From Paludibacter sp. 221 (GTDB lineage Bacteria; Bacteroidota; Bacteroidia; Bacteroidales; Paludibacteraceae), in assembly GCF_010501035.1 (NCBI RefSeq), contig NZ_QVMH01000005.1, positions 1 through 57,051 of the forward strand: DNA of 57,051 nucleotides. Reading direction: 5' to 3'. The translations under genes were made by a program, and so were the position numbers. Within the stretch, counting starts at the first letter, position 1. Each line of letters starts with the position of its first letter. The notes under the pieces were generated by a model. It saw nothing but the letters and a program-made list of their open reading frames with translations. It did not search any database and was not told the DNA's origin. Positions 24,940 to 34,457 of this stretch are shown piece by piece.

Positions 24940-25395
24940 ATGAATATGTCTGATATTGAAAGAATTAACGATATAATTAAGTATAGTGGCTTATCAGTAA
25001 GAGCATTTAGTAGTCACATAGGATTACGTGGCCCTCAAAGTATTTATGATATCCAAAGAGGAAAACATGGTATATCCAAAAGATTAGCAGATTTAATTCA
25101 CTCAAAATACTTGAATTTTAATTACAATTGGATACGTACTGGAGAAGGAGAAATGCTAAAATCAAATGAAGTAAAATTAGAATCTGTTTCCAATGATGAT
25201 GCAATGACTCCGGATGAAAGAATAGATATGCTTATAAGGTCATTAAGTAAAATGACCGAAGTGCATGACCGAGATAGTCGGAGTATTGAAACAATGGTTA
25301 ATCTAATAAAGGATGCTGAAAGCGATAAAAAGGGGACTGCCCCTGCGAAACAGTCCAAGAGTTATACTGCCGACAAATACGAGGATGCCGGCTAA
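24940..25395 (+). CDS. Phage repressor, HTH type without peptidase domain
   Basis: 151 residues from ATG 24940 (alternatives: ATG 24946, or an upstream TTG 24928 that lies in the operator and is less likely). N-terminal HTH (GLSVRAFSSHIGLRGPQSIY, residues about 15-35) followed by a linker and an acidic helical tail. There is no LexA/CI-type Ser-Lys peptidase part, so induction probably does not use RecA cleavage. Divergent from the Cro-like gene. The tail (KGTAPAKQSKSYTADKYEDAG) is low complexity. Confidence 0.75.
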   Translation: MNMSDIERINDIIKYSGLSVRAFSSHIGLRGPQSIYDIQRGKHGISKRLADLIHSKYLNFNYNWIRTGEGEMLKSNEVKLESVSNDDAMTPDERIDMLIRSLSKMTEVHDRDSRSIETMVNLIKDAESDKKGTAPAKQSKSYTADKYEDAG

Positions 25396-25460
25396 AACAC
25401 GCACGTAGAATTAGCTTAATTGATTACAAAAAATAGGATTGGTAGTACAAAATTAACATA

Positions 25461-25778
25461 ATGTTCTTAACAAACAAAATAACGGAGCTTGCAGAAAATC
25501 TGATTTCAAAAGATAATTCGTGGAATTTAGAGCACATCGCTGCAGCTTGCGGGTTATCTCTAAGTAATTTCAATTATATACGGAAAGGAAAGTCTGTGCC
25601 GGGTATTGATAAGGTAGAGAGGATAGCACGTTTTTTCGGAGTAGATATGAATTACTTTTTTGATTACTCCGAGTGGAAAAGCATCCCTATTTCTCCTACA
25701 GAGGAAGTAAATTATATGACGAAAAGGCTTGAGGAATTGGTTAGAGAAAACGAACGATTGAAGAGTGAAAAATCTTGA
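25461..25778 (+). CDS. Second HTH regulator with coiled-coil end
   Basis: 105 residues. XRE-type HTH (HIAAACGLSLSNFNYIRKGK, residues about 27-47), then a hinge and a short coiled coil (MTKRLEELVRENERLKSEK). Same strand as the repressor and 65 nt downstream, so both are probably made together. Likely dimerises through the tail. A co-repressor or antagonist of the first repressor is possible. Confidence 0.7.
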   Translation: MFLTNKITELAENLISKDNSWNLEHIAAACGLSLSNFNYIRKGKSVPGIDKVERIARFFGVDMNYFFDYSEWKSIPISPTEEVNYMTKRLEELVRENERLKSEKS

Positions 25779-25866
25779 TTTTACAGACCGTTAGCAGACC
25801 GATAAATTTTAAACGACTAAGAATAATTCAGATAGATAATCCGCCAGGAACCTCAATTACATGCAT

Positions 25867-25908
25867 AAAGCCTCTTAAAGACAGTACTTTAAGAGGCTTT
25901 TGTTTTGC
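25867..25908 (+). terminator. Intrinsic terminator after the repressor operon
   Basis: Perfect 14-bp stem AAAGCCTCTTAAAG / CTTTAAGAGGCTTT with loop ACAGTA, followed by a T-rich run (TTTTGTTTT). Confidence 0.85.
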
Positions 25909-26197
25909 TGGGGACCAATCTGGGGACCGCAAGCCATTATTGTGGCTCATCGTAAAATTATTGTTTGTTTAAATTGATTATTTTATCATTGATTTGTAGG
26001 GCTATTCAATGAAATGAAGTCAAAATTTCCCTAGAAAATTTCCAAAATTTATCTTGCGAGTAAAATTTAAACAACCTCTTAAAGCTAGAAGAAATATGCC
26101 TGAAATATCATGGATAATCTTATAACACACTATATCTTGACCTTCAGCTCATCATCTATTATTAAATATTGTAGCATGCTTTTTATAACATCACCTC
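25909..26197. other. Gene-free right end of the prophage
   Basis: No coding frame. It holds two direct copies of GGGGACC five bases apart (about 25910-25930) and a CCTCTTAAAG that also occurs in the terminator (25871-25880 and 26075-26084). The right attachment site should be in or near here, but without the left end it cannot be located. No integrase is visible. Confidence 0.35.
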
Positions 26198-27619
26198 TTA
26201 TTCTTCTATCCGTAACTTTCCGGCAGCTTTCATATAATATGTTTCACTTAATTTTAAGGCAGCTTTAGCATTGATGAAGTCGGATGAAGCTTTTTGCCAG
26301 AGAGTCTGTGCTTCCAGATAATCGGCAAGGGTTTCCATGCCCACATCATAATGATTCCGGCTTATTTTCAGGTTTTCTTCAGCTTGTTTCAGTGAATTGG
26401 CGGTTAGTTGTATTTCCAATATAGATTCTTCATATCTGTTTAGTGTTTGCGTTAGTTCAAGCTGCATTTTTTCGGTTGCTTCCTGCCATTGTATTTGTGC
26501 AATTTTTTTTTCTGTTTCAGCTATTCGTATTTTGTTAGCACCTTCGCCCCAATGAAATAATGGGATGTTTACTGAAATCATCGCCGAAAATGAAGTATTA
26601 TCCATCAGTACCTCATCATTTAATTTTAGTCCATACATATAGTTATATCCGCCTCTGACTCCTATATTGGGCAGAAATTCACTTCTGACAAGCTTTTTTT
26701 CCTGTTCCTTTAGTTGTACCCGCTTGCTTAGCATAGCATATTCAGGGCGGGAGGTAACATCCACATTGTCATCCATGCTTAGCAACGCATAATCAAACGA
26801 CTCCGGCAACATAATTTCACTTAAAAGATGTATTCCGATAATATGGCATAAATTCATACGGGCTAGCCGCGTACCATTTTCAGCCTGAAGCAATTGTAAT
26901 TCGGCTTCATTAAGTTTTACCTGTACTTTCATTACATCATTTTGCGATTTCATCCCTGTTTTTTGTGCATTTTCTACTACCCGGTAAAGCTCGGTAACCA
27001 CTTTCTTGTATTTCTCACTTGACTTTTTTAATTCTGTTGCTTTTACATACATCCAATAGGCTTCATCAGTTTGCTGTATGACTTCTGTTTCCGTCAACTT
27101 CTGGTTTTGCTTGGCGATATCATTTCCGGTTTTTGCCATTTTATAAGCAGAAGTAATTTTGCCCCCCATAAAAATAGGTTGTTCTACACTTACCCCGACC
27201 AGATATGAATTATTCAGATTCAGATTAAAATTCATATCAGGAATACTGATTGTGGAAAACTGGCTGACTACAGGCAATAAATTTGGAGGCAAAATCCCGT
27301 TTAAATCATCCGGATTAAATAAATGAATATTATCTGTTTTTACTTTAAAGTCATTTTCAGCACTAGTATAATATGCCAATCCTGTAGCTGAAATCCGAGG
27401 TAAGAAATTTGCCCTGTAAGCCTTAACTGTAGCAGAAGCCTTCTCTTTATTTTGTTCGGCAATAGCTATCTGCTTATTGTTTTCCAATGCCATTTTACGA
27501 CATTTTTCAAGTGTCATAGATTCCTGCCCATGGAGAAATAACGGGAATAGCATGAATACAATACAGATGTTCCAATGGCAGAAAGCGACATATTTTGCTG
27601 ATATATATTTTATTTTCAT
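26198..27619 (-). CDS. TolC-family outer-membrane efflux protein
   Basis: 473 residues with an N-terminal signal region. Outer-membrane channel of a tripartite efflux pump: repeated helical coiled-coil halves (EKMQLELTQTLNRYEESILE; EKKIAQIQWQ), glycine-strand segments for the barrel (NIGVRGGYNYMYG) and typical NLKISRNHYDVGMETLADYLEAQ end. Last gene of the RND operon, 26 nt after the pump. Substrate is not readable. Confidence 0.85.
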   Translation of the reverse strand: MKIKYISAKYVAFCHWNICIVFMLFPLFLHGQESMTLEKCRKMALENNKQIAIAEQNKEKASATVKAYRANFLPRISATGLAYYTSAENDFKVKTDNIHLFNPDDLNGILPPNLLPVVSQFSTISIPDMNFNLNLNNSYLVGVSVEQPIFMGGKITSAYKMAKTGNDIAKQNQKLTETEVIQQTDEAYWMYVKATELKKSSEKYKKVVTELYRVVENAQKTGMKSQNDVMKVQVKLNEAELQLLQAENGTRLARMNLCHIIGIHLLSEIMLPESFDYALLSMDDNVDVTSRPEYAMLSKRVQLKEQEKKLVRSEFLPNIGVRGGYNYMYGLKLNDEVLMDNTSFSAMISVNIPLFHWGEGANKIRIAETEKKIAQIQWQEATEKMQLELTQTLNRYEESILEIQLTANSLKQAEENLKISRNHYDVGMETLADYLEAQTLWQKASSDFINAKAALKLSETYYMKAAGKLRIEE

Positions 27620-27645
27620 CGTAATTTGTTTTTAATCAGACTTTT

Positions 27646-30600
27646 TTATTTCATCTTTATTTTAAAGAATAATGCGTATAATACCGGAATGAAAAGTAAT
27701 GTGATAAGCGTCCCGATAAGTAAACCACCCATAATGGCTACCGCACCCGGACCAAACAGCGGGTCGCTCAAGAGTGGTATCATACCCAGAATAGTGGTCA
27801 GTGATGCCATCATAACCGGACGAAAACGACTGGCAGTGCTATCCAATAATGCTTTTATCGGTTCTATACCTTCGGATATCTGCAAAGTGATTTCATCCAT
27901 CAGTACGATCCCGTTTTTGATTATCATTCCCATCAAGCCGAGTGTTGCAACAATCGCGACAAAAGCGAATGTTTTCCCTGAAATAAGCATTCCGAATATC
28001 ACCCCGACAAACATCAGCGGAATACAGAGAAAAATAATCAATGGTTTCTTATAATCTTTAAAAAGCATTATTAGAATAGTAATCATTAATATAATAGCCA
28101 ATGGGTAGCTTTTGAACAGATATTTCATAGATTGTTCACTGGCGCTTTTCTCTCCTTCCCATTTCATTGTATAACCTTCGGGTAGTGAAATATTCTCAAT
28201 TTGCGCCTCAATGCTTTGGCGTGCATTTTCGGCGGCAACACCACTTACTGGATTACATTGCGCGCGCATGGCACGTTGCCCGTTACGCCGTATCACAAGC
28301 GGATCTTCCCACTGAAGTTTTACACCATTTGAAGCCTGGCTTAATGGGACAGTCTGCAATGCAGAAGCAAGTAATTCTTCTTCGGTGATTGCTCCTGTTA
28401 TTATTCCTTGCAAAGTTTGTTTGTCAATCCCATTGAGTGAAGGTTTAATACTGAATACAGGTGTATTTTCAATTGACTCGATGGGATTTCCATCTTTATC
28501 GATACATTTTAAATAGATAGTTTGCTGTTTTGTGGCGTCGTAAAAACCTCCGGTTGGAATACCACCTGTCACGGTCAGCAAGGATAATCCCACATCCTGA
28601 CGGCTAAGTCCTATATTTCGTGCAACTGGTTGATTATAATCCACCATCAACACGGGTGTCTTGGGTTCCCAATCTGTATTTATCAAAAATATATCGGAAC
28701 TACTATTCATGATTTCTACCGCTTGAGCTGTTAAACTGCGCAATACAGTAGGATCGGGTCCGGTAAATTCTACCTCTATCGGATATTTTTTATACATCAA
28801 GTTATACCGTTTAAGACGTACGTAGGCATCCGGATAGTTCTCTGTCAGATAATCTTGTATTTCATTGATAGAAGCAACCAATTGCTTAGGCGAAGTATAA
28901 TCTACGATTAATTCTCCATAAGCCAATGAGGGATTGGCTATATTTCGTACCAGATTATAACGACTAGGAGTTCCTCCAATGGATGTGGTTACATGAGTAA
29001 CATCCTCTCGTGTTAACAGATAAGTTTCTATAGTTTCCAGGTCGGCTTTTACGCGAGTGCTGTTTACACCTTCAGGGAGTTTGTATTCTATATATAGCTG
29101 ATCATAATCCATATCGGGAAAAAAGCCGCGTGGAAGGAAACGGAAGCAGAATAAGCTGATAAGTACTAACGTCACTCCAATACTCAACGAAATAATACGG
29201 TGAGATAAAACCCATGTCAATACTTTTCGCAATGCACGGTAGTATTTATTATTATAAGGATCTTTTCCTTCTTTTACCGGTTTTGTTTTGAGGTATTTAT
29301 CGGCATGGATAGGAATCAATACTAAAGCTAATACCCAACTTAACAGAAGTGATACTGCCAGTACAATAAATAAATCGCGGACATAAATACCGGCACTATC
29401 GGGCGACAGGAAAATAGGGAAAAAAGCCAGTGTTGCGATTAAAGTAGCTCCCAGTAAAGGCATGGCAGTTCTTTTTCCAATAGAAGTAAGTGCCTCCCGT
29501 CTTGGAACACCTCGTTGTAAATCTACCTGAATGCCATCAATAATTACAATAGCGTTGTCTACCAACATACCCATTGCAAGAACAAATGCGGCAAGCGAAA
29601 CTCTTTGCAACGTGCCATCAAACATATTGAGCATAAATAACGACCCAAATACGGTAATAACCAAACTCATTCCTATGATGATTCCACTGCGGAATCCCAT
29701 TGTAAACATTAGGAGTATCACTACAATCAGAACCGACTCAAGAAGATTTAGCATAAAAGAGTTTAACGCAGCATTTACTCTTTCAGGTTGAAAGAATATT
29801 TTTTGGATTTCAATTCCCGTAGGCAATTTTGTAGCCTTAAGTTCATCAATTAGTTTATCAGCCTGTTTACCTATTTTAGTAATATCAGTACCGCTTAATG
29901 CCGAGATGGAGATGCCTAATGCTTCTTTTTGATCGTAACGCAGTTCGTTGCGTACAGGACTTTCGGTACCTTTGGTAATGCGGGCAATATCGCGAAGACG
30001 TAGCTGGTCATTTTCGTAGCCTTGCAACAATAAATTGCCGATGTCTTCTATTGTTTCGTACTTATCGTTTACCGAAACGCGTATACGCATATCACCACTT
30101 TCGTAATAACCGGAATATACCGTTTGATTCTGGCCGTTGAGTGTAGAGATTACCTGAGCAGGATGTACGCCCATATTAGCCATACGGTCTTCGTAAAGTT
30201 CAATGTAAATGCATTCTTTTTTCTCTCCATAGATACTGACTTGAGATACTCCTTCTATGTCCTGCATCTTACGTTGGATGAGTTCTGCATAACGCATAGC
30301 TTCCCGGTTAGAGAAACCATCAAAAGTTAACGCATACACCATTCCGTATACATCTCCGAAATTATCCATGACAATGGAACTTACCGCTCCTTCAGGCAAC
30401 TTACTCTGAACGTCATTTACTTTCCGACGGAGCATATCCCAACATTGCTCTACTTCTTCATTTTGCACTATTGTTTTCAGTTCCACACTGATCATCGATA
30501 CATCATTCATAGAACGGCTGGTTACATCTCCTACACTGTTCATGGAAAGAATGCTTTTTTCTAAAACATCCGTTACTTCCAGTTCCACCTGATGTGCAGA

Positions 30601-30765
30601 AGCTCCCGGATATGCTGTTACGACCATGGCTTGTTTAACTTTTAGCTCCGGATCTTCCAGTTTACTCATGTCGTAATAGGAGAGTATGCCCCCGATAACC
30701 AGTACTGTAACTAGAAAATAGACCAACTTGCGGTTATTAAGCGACCAACTGCCAATATCTTTCAT
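27646..30765 (-). CDS. RND efflux pump inner-membrane permease
   Basis: 1039 residues with the pseudo-duplicated RND layout: two sets of six membrane helices with large periplasmic loops. Visible: an N-terminal helix (NRKLVYFLVTVLVIGGIL), the helical block from about 340 to 480 including an Asp in the helix FVLAMGMLVDNAIVI (the proton-relay Asp region), and the second block from about 855 to 1035. Drug or metal specificity cannot be told. The stop-start overlap with the adaptor gene is 4 nt. Confidence 0.9.
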   Translation of the reverse strand: MKDIGSWSLNNRKLVYFLVTVLVIGGILSYYDMSKLEDPELKVKQAMVVTAYPGASAHQVELEVTDVLEKSILSMNSVGDVTSRSMNDVSMISVELKTIVQNEEVEQCWDMLRRKVNDVQSKLPEGAVSSIVMDNFGDVYGMVYALTFDGFSNREAMRYAELIQRKMQDIEGVSQVSIYGEKKECIYIELYEDRMANMGVHPAQVISTLNGQNQTVYSGYYESGDMRIRVSVNDKYETIEDIGNLLLQGYENDQLRLRDIARITKGTESPVRNELRYDQKEALGISISALSGTDITKIGKQADKLIDELKATKLPTGIEIQKIFFQPERVNAALNSFMLNLLESVLIVVILLMFTMGFRSGIIIGMSLVITVFGSLFMLNMFDGTLQRVSLAAFVLAMGMLVDNAIVIIDGIQVDLQRGVPRREALTSIGKRTAMPLLGATLIATLAFFPIFLSPDSAGIYVRDLFIVLAVSLLLSWVLALVLIPIHADKYLKTKPVKEGKDPYNNKYYRALRKVLTWVLSHRIISLSIGVTLVLISLFCFRFLPRGFFPDMDYDQLYIEYKLPEGVNSTRVKADLETIETYLLTREDVTHVTTSIGGTPSRYNLVRNIANPSLAYGELIVDYTSPKQLVASINEIQDYLTENYPDAYVRLKRYNLMYKKYPIEVEFTGPDPTVLRSLTAQAVEIMNSSSDIFLINTDWEPKTPVLMVDYNQPVARNIGLSRQDVGLSLLTVTGGIPTGGFYDATKQQTIYLKCIDKDGNPIESIENTPVFSIKPSLNGIDKQTLQGIITGAITEEELLASALQTVPLSQASNGVKLQWEDPLVIRRNGQRAMRAQCNPVSGVAAENARQSIEAQIENISLPEGYTMKWEGEKSASEQSMKYLFKSYPLAIILMITILIMLFKDYKKPLIIFLCIPLMFVGVIFGMLISGKTFAFVAIVATLGLMGMIIKNGIVLMDEITLQISEGIEPIKALLDSTASRFRPVMMASLTTILGMIPLLSDPLFGPGAVAIMGGLLIGTLITLLFIPVLYALFFKIKMK

Positions 30766-31829
30766 AGCATTCCTCCTACATTGGTTTGTGAAATTTCAGG
30801 AAGTAATTTAACATGCTCGCCATTCTGTAATGTATGAACACCTGCCGAAACGACGGTTTCACCAGCTTGCAAGCCTTCGGAAATAACCACTGTACCATCT
30901 GTAAGTATTTCGGAAAGCTTTACCGGGCGAAATTGTATTGTTTGTTGTGTAGGATTATATACCCAGATAGCTGATTGTCCGTCTTTTTCGAATATAGCTG
31001 TCATAGGAATGCAAACAAGATGTGAATTCTCCGGTTTGAATGAAATAGAAACCATAGTGGACATACCGGGTGTAGGAAGTGATTTATTTCCATTGGCTCG
31101 TACCTTCAATCGCATAGTATATAGCTGATTAAGATTGGCTTTCTGGTTGATGGATATTAAATCTAATGAGAATACGGTTTCGGGATAAACATCGAAGGCG
31201 CAGGTAAAAGAGTCAAATTTATCACGCTGTATAAAATATCCTACAGGAATGTTAACTGTCACTTCGGGTTCTCCTATACTGATAATTGAAAAGACAGGCA
31301 TCCCGGCACTGATAGTTTCATCCTTATCATACCAGCGCTTTTGTACATATCCATCAAAAGGAGCTATCAACTTGGTATCAGCAAGGGCATTTTTGTGTGC
31401 ATTGTACTTGGCGGTAATTTGTTGTAATCCAGCAACCGCTTTTTCATAATCATTTTCCGATATGCTTTCCTGCTCATACAGTTTAATTACTCGTTCGGCT
31501 TCGCCCTTTATTTGATTATATTCAGCTTCGGTTGCCGAAAATTGTATTCTATAATCGCGGTCGTCCATTTCGGCAAGCACTTGTCCTTTCCGTACAAATT
31601 CCCCCTCATTTACATGTATGTTGGAAATGGGGCCACTGATACGAAAAGACAAGTTAATATCAGAAGACGCCTTGACCTTTCCGGGAAAAGTAACCGTATG
31701 ATTTTCGCCATAAACTAAGGCGGTACAGACTCTTGCTGTTTTGATTTCCGTTTTAGGTGTTTTTTCTGACTTACAGGCGGAAAACAAAATGATAATACCG
31801 CCTAATAACATAATCGAAACTTTTTTCAT
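30762..31829 (-). CDS. RND periplasmic adaptor (MFP) lipoprotein
   Basis: 355 residues. Lipoprotein signal with lipobox FSAC (Cys about 19), then the barrel-lipoyl-hairpin arrangement of membrane fusion proteins: SDINLSFRISGPI, NEGEFVRKGQVLAEMDDRD (lipoyl half) and AKYNAHKNALADTKLIAPFDGYV. First gene of the operon, transcribed leftward from the 31873-31920 region. It ties the pump to the TolC-like channel. Confidence 0.88.
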   Translation of the reverse strand: MKKVSIMLLGGIIILFSACKSEKTPKTEIKTARVCTALVYGENHTVTFPGKVKASSDINLSFRISGPISNIHVNEGEFVRKGQVLAEMDDRDYRIQFSATEAEYNQIKGEAERVIKLYEQESISENDYEKAVAGLQQITAKYNAHKNALADTKLIAPFDGYVQKRWYDKDETISAGMPVFSIISIGEPEVTVNIPVGYFIQRDKFDSFTCAFDVYPETVFSLDLISINQKANLNQLYTMRLKVRANGNKSLPTPGMSTMVSISFKPENSHLVCIPMTAIFEKDGQSAIWVYNPTQQTIQFRPVKLSEILTDGTVVISEGLQAGETVVSAGVHTLQNGEHVKLLPEISQTNVGGML

Positions 31830-31872
31830 CCTATTTATTTTAAATTTATATTTTCAAATTTTATAGTGCCAA

Positions 31873-31920
31873 TACTTTTGTGTATTTATTTATAAGAGTT
31901 TTATACCTTGCACAAAAGTA
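31873..31920. promoter_or_regulatory. Face-to-face TACTTTTG boxes, inverted repeat
   Basis: TACTTTTGTG (31873-31882) and its exact complement CACAAAAGTA (31911-31920) are 28 nt apart. Each contains TAnnTTTG on its own strand, so the site can be a regulator operator, a promoter for the efflux operon (minus) or both. The minus box lies 83 nt upstream of the adaptor gene. Confidence 0.4.
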
Positions 31921-31996
31921 AGAGGACAGGTTGTCAAAAGGATGTTTGTTTTTTTACTAAAAATGTTCAATTTGTACAATTTATGATATTTTATGA

Positions 31997-32027
31997 TTGT
32001 TGCGAAGTAAAATAATGTTTATTTTTG
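31997..32027 (+). promoter_or_regulatory. Promoter of the AraC gene
   Basis: TTG (31997-31999), 20 nt, TATTTTTG (32020-32027). The start codon follows 33 nt later. Confidence 0.6.
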
Positions 32028-32059
32028 TTAGAAAATAATAGAAAAACAGGTAGAGTTAT

Positions 32060-32962
32060 ATGAAAATAGAAAGAGAGCCGGAATCAAGAGTACAATTTAT
32101 CTCAAGTGATGTATTCCGGGGTAAGATGTGTGGAGCTCTGTTGGATATCGATGAAGCCTATGACTATCTGGTGAATGATGATGACGAGGCTATTCCTTTT
32201 GAAATAGAATTTGCAGCAGTATTTATTTGCTTAAGTGGTGAGGCAGAAATAATGCTCGATACGAAAGCTTATCGGATAAATAAAGGAGATTTATGTGTAT
32301 TGTTTCCTCATTCGGTAGTACAAAAGATACGAAAAAGTAATGATTTTGAAGGTTATGCACTTGGTGCAAATATAGAGTATATAAGTAAAATCCAGATACC
32401 ATCTACCATGAATCATTTTCTGAATATATCAGAGAACCCATGTATTTCATTATCCGAAGAAGAACAGAAAGGCCTTATAGAAATTTCTAATTTGATAAAG
32501 GAGCGTCAGAGGAAGATGAATGAACATCCTTTTGCAGAAGATGTAATGAATAATTTGTTGATGGCTTTATGCTATGAAATAGTAGGAATTTACACCCGAC
32601 GAAAACCTATTGAACAGCAGTTTTACTCGCGGCAGGATACTATTTTTCGTAAATTCCTTTTTTCACTGACGAAAAACTGTAAAGAACACCGGGATGTTGC
32701 TTTTTATGCAAATGAACAGTGCCTGACTCCAAGGTATTTTTCCTTTATCATAAAAGAAAAATCGGGTGAAAATGCGATAGTCTGGATTCAGAGGAGTATT
32801 ATGGTAGAAGCAAAAAAGTTATTGTCAAACAGACAATTAACAGTTCAGCAAATATCAGAAGAGTTAAATTTCCCCAATGCATCATTTTTTGGACAATTTT
32901 TTAAAAAGCATTCGGGAGTAACACCTTTGGGCTTTAGAAATGGGTGTAAAATAATAGCTTAG
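32060..32962 (+). CDS. AraC-family regulator
   Basis: 300 residues: an N-terminal cupin-like ligand domain (GEAEIMLDTKAYRINKGDLC, about 70-95) and a C-terminal double-HTH AraC domain (SNRQLTVQQISEELNFPNAS, FFGQFFKKHSGVTPLGFR, about 250-295). Divergent from the RND operon 230 nt away, so it is the natural candidate controller of the pump. The inducer is unknown. Confidence 0.85.
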   Translation: MKIEREPESRVQFISSDVFRGKMCGALLDIDEAYDYLVNDDDEAIPFEIEFAAVFICLSGEAEIMLDTKAYRINKGDLCVLFPHSVVQKIRKSNDFEGYALGANIEYISKIQIPSTMNHFLNISENPCISLSEEEQKGLIEISNLIKERQRKMNEHPFAEDVMNNLLMALCYEIVGIYTRRKPIEQQFYSRQDTIFRKFLFSLTKNCKEHRDVAFYANEQCLTPRYFSFIIKEKSGENAIVWIQRSIMVEAKKLLSNRQLTVQQISEELNFPNASFFGQFFKKHSGVTPLGFRNGCKIIA

Positions 32963-33123
32963 AAATTGCTTGAGCCCCAATGGCCACTGATTTAATGATA
33001 AGAAGAGATATGATGTTATTGAATATGATAAAGTAATCTGACTTTCACCCTTTTTTTATGAATTTTATTAAACCTCTGAGATTTCAATATATCTTCAGTT
33101 AAGGCTTAAAATAATAAAACATC

Positions 33124-34104
33124 CTATTTTCCTCTTTTTGATGGTGAATGTTGTTTTGTTTGTACTTTCTTAGTAGGTGCTTTGGATTTTCCTACCCGTT
33201 TACCGCTTCCTTCTTTTTTTCTCATAGGTTTCTCTTTTGTTATTTCGCCGGCGAATACTCCGGGAGATTTATCTGATTTTGGATTTTTAGGCTGCTTGGA
33301 AATACTACTCGATTTGCGATAATCATTTTTTATATCATGTTCCTTCAGGGCTTTGTTTATAGCTTTATTGCTATTGGCGGGTTTACTGCCCTCAATTACA
33401 GATTTTGACTTTTCCAACAAATTAAATAAACCTTCCAACTCGCTGGGAGTAAGATTCCGCCAACTGCCTTGTCCTAAATTGCCTAATTTAATGTTCATAA
33501 CCTGGATGCGCTCCAGTTTGACCACTTCATAATCAAAATATTCGCACATGCGGCGAATTTGGCGATTAAGCCCTTGAATTAAAGAGATTTGAAAGGTGTA
33601 TGGATTAATCTCCTTTATTTCGCATCGGCGAGTAACACGGTCAAGGATTGGGACACCTTGCGTCATTTTAGTAAGAAACTCTTTTGTTATAGGCTTGTTT
33701 ACTTTTACAAGATATTCCTTTTTATGGTTATTGCCAACACGAAGTATTTTGTTTACAATATCTCCATCATTGGTCAGGAGAATGAGTCCCTGTGAGTCCT
33801 TGTCTAAGCGGCCAATAGGAAATATGCGCTGCTCGTGGCTTATGTAATGAACAATGTTATCACTTTCATTTGGGTCTGTAGTACTAACTACCCCTACAGG
33901 TTTGTTAAAAGCAATATATATAGGTTCAACTTCGTTTTCAATCAGTTCGCCACGTACTTTAACCTTTTGCCCGGGCAGTACACGCATTCCAATACTTGCG
34001 CGCTTGCCGTCAATGGTTACATGTCCCTCTTCGATAAGTTGGTCAGCTTCTCTGCGCGAACAATAGCCTGAACCACTAATATATTTATTAAGCCGATATT
34101 CCAT
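33124..34104 (-). CDS. rluF: 23S rRNA pseudouridine synthase RluF
   Basis: 326 residues. An N-terminal S4 RNA-binding domain ([20 protein letters not shown]), the RsuA/RluF catalytic core with [18 protein letters not shown] (catalytic Asp about 102), [17 protein letters not shown] and a Lys/Ser-rich disordered C-terminus. It converts U2604 of 23S rRNA in E. coli. A long basic tail beyond residue 240 is a Bacteroidota habit. A minus-strand TACCTTTG at 34165-34172 can drive it. Confidence 0.85.
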   Translation of the reverse strand: MEYRLNKYISGSGYCSRREADQLIEEGHVTIDGKRASIGMRVLPGQKVKVRGELIENEVEPIYIAFNKPVGVVSTTDPNESDNIVHYISHEQRIFPIGRLDKDSQGLILLTNDGDIVNKILRVGNNHKKEYLVKVNKPITKEFLTKMTQGVPILDRVTRRCEIKEINPYTFQISLIQGLNRQIRRMCEYFDYEVVKLERIQVMNIKLGNLGQGSWRNLTPSELEGLFNLLEKSKSVIEGSKPANSNKAINKALKEHDIKNDYRKSSSISKQPKNPKSDKSPGVFAGEITKEKPMRKKEGSGKRVGKSKAPTKKVQTKQHSPSKRGK

Positions 34105-34164
34105 TTTTCAATTTAGTGCGAATCCGTAATCTATAGTTGAGATTACTTAAGTGTTATTTTGGCC

Positions 34165-34172
34165 CAAAGGTA
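34165..34172 (-). promoter_or_regulatory. -7 box for rluF
   Basis: TACCTTTG on the minus strand, about 60 nt before the start. No clear -33 box. Confidence 0.4.
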
Positions 34173-34393
34173 AGTAATATTGCTAAACTGGCATTTTCTG
34201 ATTTGAAAATTATAGCTGTTTACAGAATCTTTCTTCAAAAAACAGGATTATAATCCTGTCAAGTACTTTACAAGCCATAGTATACTGCCTAAATATGGAT
34301 GTCCCTCTGTATATATGTGGTAAGTTGTTTGGCTTGTTAGCTATGCCTGAACCATGTTTTAATTAACTATTTTTTCTTAAAGAGGCTTTATAC

Positions 34394-34426
34394 TTGTTCA
34401 GGTTCACAAATAAAAGCCTACCTTTG
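34394..34426 (+). promoter_or_regulatory. Promoter for the acyltransferase-like gene
   Basis: TTG (34394-34396), 22 nt, TACCTTTG (34419-34426). The short leader (about 25 nt) fits the TTG start codon at 34458. Upstream, 34173-34390 holds no gene. Confidence 0.55.
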
Positions 34427-34457
34427 ATGTTTAAACAATAGATTTCAGAAAGCAATA

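Noticed and set aside
25775-25972. A 65-residue plus-strand frame after the second HTH gene
   Set aside because: It runs through the 14-bp terminator hairpin and the GGGGACC repeats; no sign of selection.
25909-26197. Right attachment site of the prophage
   Set aside because: Without the left end no direct repeat can be confirmed; the GGGGACC and CCTCTTAAAG copies are too short.
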